Shown here one piece after another: positions 11,501 through 23,659 of a DNA stretch of 64,000 nucleotides. This DNA is from Planoprotostelium fungivorum (Eukaryota; Evosea; Variosea; Cavosteliida; Cavosteliaceae): the NCBI GenBank assembly GCA_003024175.1, contig MDYQ01000292.1, positions 94,684-158,683 on the forward strand, written 5' to 3'. The notes beneath the pieces were generated by a model. It saw only the letters and a program-made list of their open reading frames with translations, was not told where the DNA came from and did no database searches. Position numbers and translations under genes: made by a program. Within the stretch, counting starts at the first letter, position 1. Every line of letters starts with the position of its first letter.

Positions 11501-12904
11501 CAACTTCACTCTCGGCGCCAGACCTGCACGAGCCGCAGTGCAGAATGACACCTCTCCCGCACAGCCCAACAATCAAACGACAATCATCATCATTGCAGCA
11601 TGTGCAGCAGGTGGAGGAGTGCTGCTGATCGTCATCGTCTCTCTGATCGTCTACTTCGTGCTGAGAGGCAAGAGATCGAGTGTGAGTGTCGTCTACAATG
11701 GAAGACGTCTGACGCATTGTAGAGTGCGGTTGACATGGCTTTGAGAGCACAGAGCGACGTGAAGATGAAGATCGAGTACGAGAACGTCATCCACCGTGGA
11801 GATTTCAGCGAGATCTGGAAGGGAAAATTGGATGAGACAACGATGGTAGCAGTCAAAAAGGCGAGAGATAAGAATGGTAGAAGAGGGTTCGTTGCAGAAG
11901 CGACGACACTGAAGGTGAGTGATGACGTCACTGTGACGTGTGATGACGTCAGCAGGGCATGCATCATCCCAACATCATCTTGTACATCGGTCAGGACCTC
12001 GCAGGTATTTCACTTGTCGCGAGATGACATATTCTGATGGAGAGCAGAAGGATACTATGTGATGGAGTATATGAATGGTGGTAGCTTGCAGCAGTACATG
12101 GCAAAGCAAGCGCTGGACGCTTCTTCTGTCTTTATCATGTGAGAAGAAGAGAAGAGACGAAGAATGACTGGTTGTAGAGCGGCAGATATCGCCAGAGGAC
12201 TGTCTTACCTGACGTCCATCCACATGACTCACACTCATCTGACACTCGCGAAGGTAAACCCAGATGATATATCCCAATATTGAATTTCTCTTTCTCCGCA
12301 TGAAATATTTACAAATGTAGATCCTGCTCTCTATCACGGGCGGTCAGATTTCCGCAAAGATTTCTGGTATCAGCCACGTACGTTCTTTAAATAGTCGAGC
12401 GGATCCAGACAGCTTCGGTGTCTACACGGTGAGGATGCATAGCGAGATCGTTCTGACGACATCGTGACAGGCACCCGAAGTGATAGAGAGTGGAGCGTAT
12501 CAGACCAGCTCTGACGTGTGGAGTTTCGGGGTAATGATGTACGCTATGGTGAAGAATGATGTACACGTATACGATAGACGTACCGAGAAACAGGTGAGAA
12601 CGACACACCATCATCATCTCTTCCTACCGTCATCGCATCATCATCATCGTGTTCGCCAACGTCATCATTGCAATAATTTGATTCATAATAGATGGTGAAG
12701 AGAACGAAGAGTGGAAGGGAAAGTTTCGTCGTCACAGAAGCAGACGAGATGATAGCTACACTCATCGCGCAGTGCACGAGGAGAGAAGTGGAGCTGAGAC
12801 TGAGAATGCAAGACGTCATGGGGAGGCTGACGGTTCAAGTGAGAGACGAAAGAGGAGGATACAGTTACGGAGGCAAAGACACATACGGAACGGTGGACTT
12901 GTGA
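8565..12904 (+). CDS. LRR-GPS-TM-pseudokinase receptor, copy 2
   Basis: Paralogue of the receptor at 610-4704 in opposite orientation, with the same domain order and introns. The ATG at 8565 opens signal peptide MQTWTLLLACLASCFIAIDA; the N-cap FCNGADFQGVTC and about twelve LRRs run to about 10620, then YNEFPCVPAQPSGPC closes the repeat array. The GPS motif is at about 11400-11510 (CLWW, W, C, CQCNHLTNF). The membrane helix is at about 11580-11660. Kinase-like domain: RGDFSEIWKG in place of the glycine loop, VAVKK keeps the ATP lysine, HTHLTLAK replaces HRDLxxxN, SGI replaces DFG, and APEVIE with SSDVWSFG remain. It is therefore predicted to be a pseudokinase. If the GPS cleaves itself, the LRR ectodomain would stay non-covalently attached to a membrane stalk bearing the pseudokinase. 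The C-terminal tail, with IAQCTRREVELRLR, is shared with copy 1. Confidence 0.87.
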
Positions 12905-12925
12905 GAGAGCTGAGATAAGAGAGGA

Positions 12926-12931
12926 AATAAA
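12926..12931 (+). terminator. Putative poly(A) signal
   Basis: AATAAA 22 bases after the stop codon of receptor copy 2, a canonical position. The next gene converges from the other strand and ends at 13110. Confidence 0.4.
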
Positions 12932-13109
12932 CGTTAGGATCAATCCTTTGAGAGACACATTGTGCGCAGAGTGTGAGTTCATTGTGGACATTTAAATATA
13001 CACTACAGTGATGGAATGGACTCCTCCGGTCAATCGAGGAGACACCCATACGTCTCCCCTTCTGGTGAAGTTGCTGCTCTATCGTCACGTCAGATCATCG
13101 TCATCATCA

Positions 13110-15651
13110 TCATGTCTTCACCTTCCCATCGATGATGAGTTGATTCCAAGAGCATTCACCAGAGATACGAAAAGAACCATTCATGTCTTCTGGCGCCTCC
13201 ACCTTCGCCATTAACGTTCGATTCTACGTTTAATTCAATATAAATTCGAATCAATTCGAAATACACACCTGAAGCATCCACGACGCATCCAATCTACCCC
13301 ACCTCGTATCGAACCCTCCTTCTACCTGTCCTGAATCATTTTATTTCATTTTATTTCTCCCTACCCCTGTGACGTTGGCCAAGTGTGGGTGAAACGTCCA
13401 ACGCCCTGCTTTCCTATCCAATTTGGGTTCGTTCAATCGTAATCCTAAGAGGTAGAATGTCAAGGATGATGTTGGGCCCGTGCTCCACCCGTGGCTGTGG
13501 GACGTGTAAGCTTCCCCCGCCCCGTAGCCGTAATTCAATCCACCGTCCTCTGCATAACCTGCGGGGGTGAGTCGATCTACAACGGTGTAGATGGACCTTC
13601 GAGGAGGGTAGATTGGACGGAGAGGTTGGTGGATATCATGTAACCCCATTGTAGACGGACCAGTCTCAATGCTCGATCGGTTTCTCCCGCCAAAAAATGA
13701 GCGGCTACCTGATGATATCATCACACGTCACGTGACGCCAGCCATGATATCGTGACGTACCTCGAATGAAGTGATGAAGGGAGATGTGATCCTCGGGTTT
13801 TCCGTGGAAACTGCTCCGAATGCGTTCCACCTCTCTTCCAATTTGAGACTGATCTGTTTCCCGCGCTTTTCGTCTGCACCACGATCAATCACTTATCGAT
13901 GAAAATCCATACCAGTGAGTTGAAAGAGGACGGCTAACGAGTTGGAATCTTGTGGAAAGATCTTGTCATCTGATGGTGCTTCGTTTCTAAACATGTGTTC
14001 ATCTTCGTCCCAGAAGGCAGAGTGAAATGATGTCTTGAGTTTTCTAGCTTGAGAGGAGAAAGTGTGTGATTCTTCTTTCTTTCCTAAGACGGAGGCGAGG
14101 TAAACGCTGTTCAATAGAACCTGTGAAGAGATGAGTCCTAAATTGATCAAATAAATCGAAATAAACCCAATAGATCCTATACCTTATAGTAGATTGCGTT
14201 CGCGTGAGAGGTGAAACCGGCGACTGATTGTAGATTGAGCTATCACTATCTCATTCCCCCCACCTTTTGCTTTTCTGCCCCAATCTGCATCGCGTGTCAC
14301 TTGTAACAATCCTCTCTCATCCACCTTTACACTCGTCAACACGATAAGGATGTGTCGTTCACCTTCTCTTGCATGAGAGATAAGCCCCGCGTGTATCTGT
14401 CCCATAGACCTTCTAACCAAGTGACGTCACCGCTGAAGATGAAATCGTCGTGGACTGCAGATAGAGTCCACATGTGGTACGTATCGCTGTTGTAGATGCT
14501 GATGGGAGGACCTTCTCCTCTTGAGTTTTTTCGGTCGCGAAATAAAATGAAATAAAACATATTCACCGGCCCAGGGAAACAGACCATCTCTCTGTGCAGC
14601 GAAGAGAGTGTCGATTGAGTTACGTACGGCCAACATGTCTCCGGTAGAAGTCACAGTCGTGTCGATGCTAACGGCTAAATCTCCCGCCCAAACTGTACGG
14701 TCCCGCTTGGCAGCGTCAGTCAGCACCGGTGATCGAATTCCAACGGCTCCATCGTTCTCCCAGCCAGCTGAAGGGGGATCAATCGGGGACTGAATGTCTA
14801 TGGGGAATCTTACCTGAAACTTCCGGCCAACGCCTGCCCTCATTAGAAGCAATGACGCACGTCTGAACGGTGTAGGCACCGGAGTACCAGATACGGTTAA
14901 GAAGGTCGTCATCACTGTAGAAGTAGCCACTGTATCTCTTCAAGTCTTCGACGTGAGGGGAGAAGGTGATGTTTAGAATGACATCGCGCAGCTCGAGATC
15001 TGTGAGAGGTGAGATGCGAAGATGGATCGGTAAAGATGAGGAGAGAAAGAGGAATGGAATGGAAGATCTCACATGTGACTGCGAAGATGGTCAAGTAACG
15101 AAACCCTCCTCTTAATTTATCGGTTGGTACAAATTGTTGTGATTGTTCTCGTACGTACAACTGTCTATTCGTCAAATCATTGGACGATCCGTGATCATGC
15201 GACCTCTAAGAATCCATCTTGCCCATTCTCTGTTGATCGATCAGAATTGGGGCCGATGTATAGAGGTGATTCTGTGAAAGAAAGACGGACGATGGAGCCC
15301 TCTTCCACATAAAACCCGATCTGACCCCCAACCTGCGAGATCAATCTGGTGATTCGACGTATGGAGCCACCTCTTTATCAAAATCGAGCGTGATGCTTGA
15401 ACCCACAGACAAGTTCGCGACGCCTCCCTCTTGACACAAGAGATCTGGATGATAGACAATTCCATCGGACGAATGGACGCGAGAAGGGCGTATCTGACGA
15501 TTTGGAGATAGATTATATGCATCCCACGGACCTGTATGACAGTAAATTCCATCGAATGATATATCATCAACATTTCACCTGGAGGTGCGTATATAGCTCC
15601 CAAACACCAACATATGCATAACAGAAGAGACAATTGAAAGATCCTCTCCAT
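13110..15651 (-). CDS. Alpha-L-rhamnosidase-like six-hairpin glycosidase
   Basis: Glycoside hydrolase resembling GH78 alpha-L-rhamnosidases, which remove terminal L-rhamnose from glycans. The first exon (ATG at 15651) encodes a signal-peptide-like MERIFQLSLLLCICWCLG, so secretion or lysosomal use is likely. A beta-sandwich N-terminal part follows (VGGQIGFYVEEGSIVRLSF). Then come family landmarks of the (alpha/alpha)6 barrel: RIWYSGAYTVQTCVI, AAKRDRTVWAGDLAVSI, DGLFPWAGEY, and near the end SHSHGWSTGPTSSLTFYLLG. A C-terminal beta domain has VEGGFDTRWGRLDASW and ends DGKVKT. AKRDR and the Trp/Asp that follows are typical substrate-site residues. The exact splice after the signal peptide is uncertain. 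One intron (13575-13592) carries the palindrome described in the findings. Confidence 0.85.
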
Positions 15652-17201
15652 GATGGACTGCGATTGTAGACATGGCTGATCTTTAAACCCAACTGTCACG
15701 ACACGGACGAAGGATGGCATGACACTTCGTCAGAATCATTCGATTCTTTATCGCTGACAACATCTCCTTCGATACCTTTCCTCAGCTGATGCTCTCTCCT
15801 CACATTTCATCCTGCAACTGGTGTGAACGCCTCTTCACCTCCACGTCTTCCCAATCCAAGCGAGCGTCTGATCACTCATGCTGAAATGCAACTCTTGAAG
15901 TGTCTGCCGTGACCCAGTAGCTTCTCCTGCTCTACCATAGGAGAGAGGCTTCGATCTGCTATAGAAACGTGCAAAAAGTATCTCCTGACATATGTTTTGC
16001 AAGTCATAGACCAACGCGGGTACAAGCTCATTCCCACTGCCACACTTTGTGTGGAAGTCTGGATGCAAGAAACTGTACAGCTGCGCGAGCTGGCTTTTCT
16101 TGCGAGGCTGATTTACGTGAAACCACAGATAAGAAGCAGAACCGAGATTGATTCGCGGGCACAAGCACAATTCTTGCGAGACAAGTGAAGTCTAATCCCT
16201 TTGGTAGCCTTAAATAGCCCCGAGCGTTATATACAGCAGTCACAGGTGTAGTTAGGGGTCTAAAGATGTCCTAACCAGATCAATTTTCGGAACAAGTATC
16301 GCGTTACTGACGCGGCGCTCTCAGAGAATTTATTCATTCATATACAGTCCGGAAAACAACAGCAGACACCATGAACTCGTGCACCACGGAGACCAAGAAA
16401 AAGAAGAGACAGACCCAGAATGATACGTTGAGACTACTCCAGGACGTGAGACCACAGGTGATGGTGTCGATCGATGGGATCTAAAGAGTCTCAGTTCATG
16501 GTTGGTTTGAATCAAACGTTCAAGAGGATGAGGAGAGACACGACGCATGTCACTGTGGCCCGCCATCATCGAAGAGAAGGGTCGGCATTACCCTTAGAAC
16601 CGAAGCACCCACTTGTTTATCCTTTGTATATAGCACCCCATCCAGTACAGACGCTCCCCGATAGAGAGAGAGAGCAGAGCCAGAGTTACAGAGTGTCAAT
16701 ACAAAATTTACTTACATAATGCGTGGTGTTCATTGTCTATGTCTATAGAATTCGAGATGCTACGGTCTTCACGTCTACTGAACACTTCAAAGCAATAGAA
16801 TATGGTGTTCTGAGGCGTCTAATATCAACTTCATCTTTTCTAGATGATGGACCATCATACGCTCCTGGTACGAGCAGCAACAGGAAGAGATATCGTTTAG
16901 AACCCGCTGGACTGAGAGGGACATCCAGCAACAGAGTTTTCAGTCTCGCAGTAAATTCTGCAGTATAGACGATACTGCAGTTCAGGAGACACCTCAACGG
17001 AGGACAACACTGATTCATTCTCTCCACAGACGAGTACGAGAGAGGCACAGGGGTATTATAGAGAGACAACAGCAGCGACACAGAGAAGCATTCTATCACC
17101 AGAAGAAATAAACAGAAAAGTTCGGCAGTCACGTCAGTGTCTCTTCTACAACCCATTTCATCACATCGCATTGATCATACGATGACGATCGCAGAGAGAG
17201 A
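15652..17201. other. Long intergenic region, no confident gene
   Basis: About 1.55 kb between the glycosidase and NRDE-2 genes, which diverge. A plus-strand frame at about 15955-16188 (helical, charged, ending AQAQFLRDK) has a coding-like look but no recognised family. The rest (16330-17170) has only frames without protein character. It could hold promoters, a lineage-specific small gene or decayed sequence. Confidence 0.3.
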
Positions 17202-20200
17202 ATGAGTGGAGCGTATACTAGTCCATTTGCAGTGAATCGTGATGATGTATATAAGGAACGACCATCTCTGGATTGACGATAGATCAGGATTTCGTGCCTC
17301 CACCTCCATCGACGCCATCTTCCGTTGTGTCTTCTTTCTCTTCTGCACCTTCTATACCTTTCGACGATGCACCACCAGTGAGAACGTTTATATCATCACA
17401 CATTTCATCTCCTTACAATCAACAGCCACCACCTCCCGACAGTCCAACTTTCGATGACTTCGAAGAGAAGCCCACATTCAAGGTGGGATCACTGTCCAAT
17501 CTCCCTTATCATTTTCATTTCCATCTCTATTTCCCTCCGGAGTGACGCGACCTCCACGAGATTCTTCTCGTGTCGAACGCCGCCCTTTCACTCCTAGATC
17601 TTGTTGCCTTCGATGACTGCAAACGTAAAGCATACCGGCATGCGGACAGATACGGGCACGACATGTTCTATAACTCACACCTCTCCAGGTCGCCCGAGTC
17701 GAGCCCAAGGTAGAAGACACGGAACGCGATGACAGCATGGCATTAGATCTCCATCCGTTCCTGAAGAGAGACAGAAGCGACCGAAAGAGATCCGATAAGA
17801 AGCAGAAGAAGGACAAGAAACACAAGAAATCGAAGAAAAACAAGAAACAAAAGACAGATCAAGAGAAGATCATCGCCATCGAACAGAAGTTGGCTAAAGA
17901 AGGGAGGAGGAAACCTCCGAGCGTGTGGCTTACCAAGGATAGGTGATGATATCTGCAGTAGCCAGTCGCTGAATTTTCGGCAGAATCGTGGAACAACCTT
18001 ATTTCTACGACATGTTGGGCGACCCGAACAATGCTGTTTACGGTGAATTGTACAGAAACGATGTCCCAGTGTACAGGAGGGGACGCAGATGCATAGGACT
18101 ACCTGAGAACGAGGTGAGATCAAGAGACACCATGACTTTTATTCATCACAACTTTTATTCATCACAACTTTTGTTCATCGTAACTCTTCATATCGCGACT
18201 TTTCTTATCACAAAACTTTTGTTCATCGTAACTTTGATTCATCACAACTCTTGTTCATCGTAACTTTTCTCATCAACTTTATTCATCATGACTTCAGGTC
18301 ATTCGTCCCACGAGAATCTGCTATCTCTTCTCCACCAGGGGAAGTCGTGAGAATTCAGGCACGAGTAAGGGCAGGTATCTGGATCGTCAGAACATCGCGA
18401 AAGAGAGAGACGTCGAGCTGAAGAGGGTGAACCTCAAGGCCATCAAGAGACAAGACGCGGGGACGTTAGACGGTGACTTTATCAAGTTGGACGGTGAGAA
18501 GAGATGGAGAAGGCGTGGGAATGATGGAGAAGTAGTGGAGAGGGTGGAGAAGAAGAAGGAGGCGAGGGAAGAGAATGAGACGTATTCTCCAACGATGGAG
18601 AGTAGTGAGAGCGAGGATGAAGACTATGCAGACTATTTGGAAAGGTGAAACATCCATCTGGTATCATGTGTATTTGATCATCATCATGCGATCACCGTGT
18701 GATCATCACATCATGTGATCATGATCATGATCTGATCGTCATGACAGAGTCGACAACAGTGAAGACGAAGACGAAGAGAAAGAACGTAAAGAAGGTGAGT
18801 TCACCTCCACTTCGACACAGACTAAAGCTCCACAGACGAAGGAGAAAGTTTGGAAGAATGGGTCACTCGCAGAACGAGGCAGCTGAATGCCGCCACGAGA
18901 GAGAGACCCGACGAGTTGAAAGTCTGGTTAGATTTCATTCAATTCCAGACGAAATTGTCTGACATGGGATTCGCCGGAAGAGAAAAGTGAGATTGCATTA
19001 CATCAACACACAACATCATCATCACATCATCACATCATCACATGATCATCACATGATCATCACATGTTATACACACATCATCACACTGAAACGGCACAGA
19101 TTATCTGGACTACTAGAGAAGAAGATCAGCATCTATCAGAAGGCTCTCGAATACCACCCCGACTCTGTCCAATTGATGCTGGGCTTGGTCAGGGAAGGAA
19201 AAGCACTGTGGACTGTAGAGAAGACGGAACAAGTGTGGACCGCCATTCTACAACAAGCCAGGCCACAGAACGTGGTGGAGATTTGGATCGAATATCTGCG
19301 ACACTCGCGGAGCAGTTTCCAGTTATTCTCCATCACGAGATGGAGGGAGAGGGTTGCCAGGGCGATTGCGGTCATCACAAACGTGGAGGCGGACAGTCGA
19401 ACGGATGAACACAGATTAGAGATGGAGACTCTGAGGTGATCATCATCACATCGATCATCACACATCACATTGATCACATTACATCGATCATCACTCGAGC
19501 TTGTATGGACGTCACGCTGAACATGATTATCACCTCTATCATCACATCACCTTCCATCATCACATCACCCTCCATCATCGACATGCATCGTGCTGATGAC
19601 TGTCAGACTCTTAGTTGAGACTGCATACATGGAGAGGGCGGCAGGCTACAGAGAAAGAGGCATCGCTATCTTTCAGGCTGCCATCGAATTCAATCTCTTC
19701 ACACCTTCCCACATATCATCCGGGAATCTTCGAAGAAATTTCGAGAAGTTCTGGGAATCAGAAGTACCCAGGGTGGGGGACGAGGTGGAGTGGCAGGTTG
19801 TAGATGGAATTTATTTTAATTCGTATCAGGGAGCGATGGGGTGGAATCAGTGGAACGAAGGCGACTCGGACCAAACAATTGATCCCAAGCACTCCCGCCC
19901 CGTGAGGCCTCCAAAGAAGCCGGAGGTGACGACCATCTACAACGCCGTTGTAGATTGACAATATACAGGTTTATTCCGTTCCTCTTCCACCTTCACGTTT
20001 AAATCCACAAGAAGAATTAGAGAACATGGACCAACAAATGGAAGAAGATCTATCTACAATGGACCCAGAATCTCTCAGCGCCGAAAAATTGAGAGCGGCA
20101 CAGAGAGAAGTGCAAGCCAAGAGGTGAGATATACGTCAGAGATATCATGATGACGTCATCACAGGGATCTATTGAAGTGGATGAACGAAGAAGAAGAGAA

Positions 20201-22159
20201 GGAAAAATCACAGAAATTTCCGTGCCGTCCCCTGGTCGGCTTCGGAATCTCCGAGGAGGAAGAGGTGATGACGTCACGTGACCTCATCCATCTGATCGTT
20301 GTAGATCACCGATCCCGATCGGGTCATCATCTTTGATGACATCAGACCTTTCTTGCATTTTTTCGAATTGAAAGAGACAAGGATGTCACTTGTAGACCAC
20401 TTTTTATGTTTCATGGGTCTATCACTACCGAACAGCAGCACCGGGGAGAGACTAAAGAGGCCGGGCGAGCCCAGCGTGGGATCTGTCATGCCTCTCTACT
20501 CGACCGAGGTGATTTTATTTCGTTTTATTGTCTCGTATTTGGGACTGACCCGTTGTAGATTCAATCGCTCTTCGATGAAATCAGGATTCCCACCGATATG
20601 AAGGGAAACACAGACAGAGAATCGTGGCGAAGTTATTCACCTCTACCGGACCCGTTGGATGCCCGATGCGTAGAGTACTCATCCCCTTCATTAGAATGAA
20701 CTGAGAAATTTCCAGGAATATCTTCTACCAGACGAGAAAGTTGTTTCCTAGCGACAGGAGGCTATTGATGAATCAGCTTCAATTTTTCACCATACAGTCT
20801 CCCAATTTGGCCGCCGACGTCATCAAGGCTGAGATGTCTAAAAATAGAAACGATCTCTTACTCTTCGACGCTTATGCGAGAGTGAAGAGGAAGACTGGTT
20901 CACTCGAAGAGGTAAGACATTGGCTCGTTGTAGATTGACAGACCCAGGCGAGGAAAGTGTACAACGGTGCTCTGTCGTTGTCCCACGCCTTACCCCCTGC
21001 TTCCCGCTCGGCCCACGTCATCCTTCTCAGAAATTTCGCAGAAATGGAGATGGAAGGTGAGCATCTACAACGTTGTAGATCGATGACTTAATACTCACTC
21101 TCACAGCCGGACACTCTCAGGCTTCGACTTTTGTTCTCACTTCCATCTGCGATGAAACCTTCTCCCCACTCTCGTCTACAACGCCCCAAGTCCCAAAGAC
21201 AAAGATTCCAAAGGCGCGAAAACTGTGGAGTGACAGGTCCCAAAAGGTCTCAGAAGAGGCCGATGGAGACGAGAAGGTGTCCACCTTTGTCTGCCACGGT
21301 CTAATGGAATACTTGACCGGAGGTGAAACATTAAAATGAAATAAAATGATTTTGACCCTCACAGGAATCCAAGCCTGCATCCACGCCTTCGAATCGTGCG
21401 AGAAATTTCTAGGAAAAAGCTCGATACAATTGGAGGAGGTAAGGAGTCTGTTGAGACGTGTCACTGACTCGTTGTAGATGATGACGTGTCTAGTACGTAT
21501 TCTATTGTGGCATTCTAACAGACACAATCTATCTCCAAAGGTGTTCAGAGATGTTATCGTTCGATGCATGGAGAGGTGGGGGAATGATGGATTCAAATTT
21601 TAAATCTCCCGCCAGATTTCCAGTCAACGGATACTTTCTGTCCGTCTTCATCGAGAGCGAGGCTCGTTCGCAGATCGCAGGTCGCATTCGCAGCCATTTC
21701 GACGACGTGTGCGACAGGTACTGTGATGATGATCTCATCCATCAAACATCTAATGACAGACAGACTCAACAGTCCTCTCTTATGGATGATGAGCATCCAC
21801 ACCGAGACGACTCGCCTCGGTGGCAGTCACAGAGTCCGCTCCCTCTTCGATCGAGCCCTCCATGATGCATCATGCCGCAGCTGTCCCGCCCTCTGGAGAT
21901 ACTTTATCCAATTCGAAGCGCAGAGGGGCAAATTAGAAGGAGCGAAGGCTGCCTTCTATCGAGCCATTCAAGAGGTGCCATGGGCAAAGCCGGTTTGGAA
22001 GGACCTCTTTACCGTTCTACAATCGAGAGCGACATCAGACGAGCTGCGAGATGCAATCAAGTTGATGACGGAGAAAGAGGTGAGATGGATGGATGGAGGT
22101 GAGATGGAGGGACTGATGGATGACAGGTGAGGTTGATGGTGCCTCCCGATGAAGAATAG
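17202..22159 (+). CDS. NRDE2: NRDE-2 family nuclear RNA-silencing protein
   Basis: Homologue of NRDE-2/NRDE2, a nuclear protein that works with the helicase MTR4 and in RNA interference on nascent transcripts. The N-terminus is Pro/Ser-rich (PPPPSTPSSVVSSFSSAPS), followed by a strongly basic Lys tract (17790-17860). The conserved region comes next: YFYDMLGDPNNAVYGELYR, then HAT/TPR-like helical repeats such as DELKVWLDFIQFQ, ISIYQKALEYHPDSVQLML and the signature ERAAGYRERGIAIFQAAIEF. Later exons give LFPSDRRLLMNQLQFF, RVRSLFDRALHDASC and ALWRYFIQFEAQRGKLEGAK. The last intron ends so that the tail reads VRLMVPPDEE. Start 17202 (MSGAYTSPF) is a guess; the first two exons are low-complexity. Several introns are long and made of simple repeats. 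Confidence 0.85.
18114..18298 (+). repeat. Repeat-filled intron of NRDE-2
   Basis: An intron of about 185 nt, several times the local norm. It is built of imperfect copies of a unit like ACTTTTGTTCATCGTA and ACTTTTATTCATCACA (about 15-17 nt, nine or so copies). It starts GTGAGATCAAG and ends ACTTCAG. Confidence 0.7.
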
Positions 22160-22460
22160 AGATGTCTGTGGGAATAAATGAGATCGTGATGATGGATTCG
22201 TCTGTGACTCGACGGTGTCAAAGATAAGTCGATAGACGCTGAGCCCTCTGTCTCTCCATGGACGCGGAACTGTTCGTTTCGCACCGCGAGCATGGATCCC
22301 GAAGAGCTCAAAACATCCACCTCAGACCTCATCGAACTGCCTCTAATCCTTTGAGTGTCTCTGCATCACATACTCTTACAAGAAGGATCAAGGTCGATGT
22401 TGATTTCAAATGATTTAATAGAGACAATGTGCGACCGCACAGAACTTGAAGGTGACGCGC
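22160..22460. other. Convergent 3' intergenic region
   Basis: About 300 bp between the stop codons of NRDE-2 (plus) and cofilin (minus). A poly(A)-type AATAAA for NRDE-2 is at 22173-22178. No gene is seen. Confidence 0.4.
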
Positions 22461-23062
22461 TTATCGGGCATCCTTGGAGACCTTCTCGAGGACGGAAGCG
22501 TGGTCGATCTCAGAGGCATCAGTGGCCTGGACTTCGGTGGCGATACCGACGAGCTTCTTTCTCAGATCGGCCTTGGAGGAGGTGTAAAGCATCTTGGGCT
22601 TGATCTTGCTTCCATCGGGAGCCCTGCGAGACCGTCAACCTCTATGGATTTCGAAAGAAAATGCAAGACGAAAAACAGAAAGAGGGCTCACCAGAGGATG
22701 AAGACGATCTTGTTTCTGCTTCCTCCGTCGGGGGTGGAGAACTCAAAGTCAAAGACGGCGTATCTGCAGTCGTTGGGGGGCAGAGAAGATTGGAACTCGG
22801 CGTATGTGGCGGAGGCAGGGGCTGTCTTCTCGACGACGACCTCAGTGCTGGTCTCGTTGAGCTTGTAGATAATGTATCTGAGGCTCTTGCCGAGCTTCAG
22901 GTCCTGGAACTTGGTCACGACCTCGTCAGAAACTCCTACTCCGGATGCCTGCGACTCGATAAGGAAATGTCTAAAACGAACAATCGGATGCGAACCGCCG
23001 CAAAGAGGTCAGCGGTCAGGTGTAACCCCACAACACGAATGGACATAGAGGATCCTCACCAT
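22461..23062 (-). CDS. Cofilin / actin-depolymerising factor
   Basis: ADF/cofilin, about 140 residues, which binds and severs actin filaments. The ADF-homology domain is complete: ASGVGVSDEVVTKFQDLKLG, SLRYIIYKLNE, NDCRYAVFDFEF, SRNKIVFILW and KPKMLYTSSKADLRKK, with the long actin-binding helix at the end, finishing VSKDAR. The N-terminal SGV with its serine is the usual site of regulatory phosphorylation. The first exon appears to be only the ATG (23060-23062): an intron starts at once (GTGAGGATCC) and ends GAGTCGCAG before GCATCC, giving M-ASGVGV. It converges with NRDE-2 and diverges from LSM12. Confidence 0.95.
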
Positions 23063-23659
23063 TACTTCTAAACTGTTGACTGAGAGAACCGAGAGCTGCT
23101 GTGTGCTTTCGGCTTGGCCTCGAAATGCTGTTCCGCTCTCGGTGCTGCCGTAGACAATGTCGACACTGCGATTCGGCCTACGCCCTTCAGTCGACAAAAT
23201 CTTCAGCGAAAGGCAACGCGTCAAGGCCTCCCACCCCTGAAGATTTTCCCGCGCAGTTTTTTGCCCGAACGGAGAAATGTCTTTGCGCTGGAACAGGAGC
23301 ATCTGCTCTTCTTTATATCTCTCTCTATGCATCTTCTTCTCTGTCTCTCGTGTGGTTTAGACGTATTCACGTGAGAGGTGAGATTGTGTGTCGATAGAGC
23401 GAGGTAGAGGTGACGATATACGATGAGAGGCCGCGAAGGAAGAGGATAAGTGAAGAGATGGAGATAAAGAGGATGTTGTCGCTGTGGTCGTAAGTTATAA
23501 GAGTTGACACAACCAGGGCCTGCTGACGCGTCGCAGTCGAGACAAAACGAGAGACAAGTTTATTCTATTTTATTGTTCCAGGGAAGGATTGTGATTGCAT
23601 CCGCCGAGAGGGAGACGAGAGAAGAGGTTATCCATAGAGAGGTCATCTGTACACGATCC
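23063..23659. other. Divergent promoter region cofilin / LSM12
   Basis: About 600 bp between two divergent start codons. No coding potential is recognised. It should contain both promoters; TATA-like AT-rich steps occur near 23500 and 23565, but nothing decisive. Confidence 0.35.

Noticed and set aside
16743-17171. Minus-strand open frame of 142 codons
   Set aside because: Composition is Leu/Ser/Cys-rich with no motif, no start context and no paralogue in the window.
22446-23071. Plus-strand open frames opposite cofilin
   Set aside because: The minus strand gives a complete ADF/cofilin domain; the plus frames are reverse-complement artefacts.
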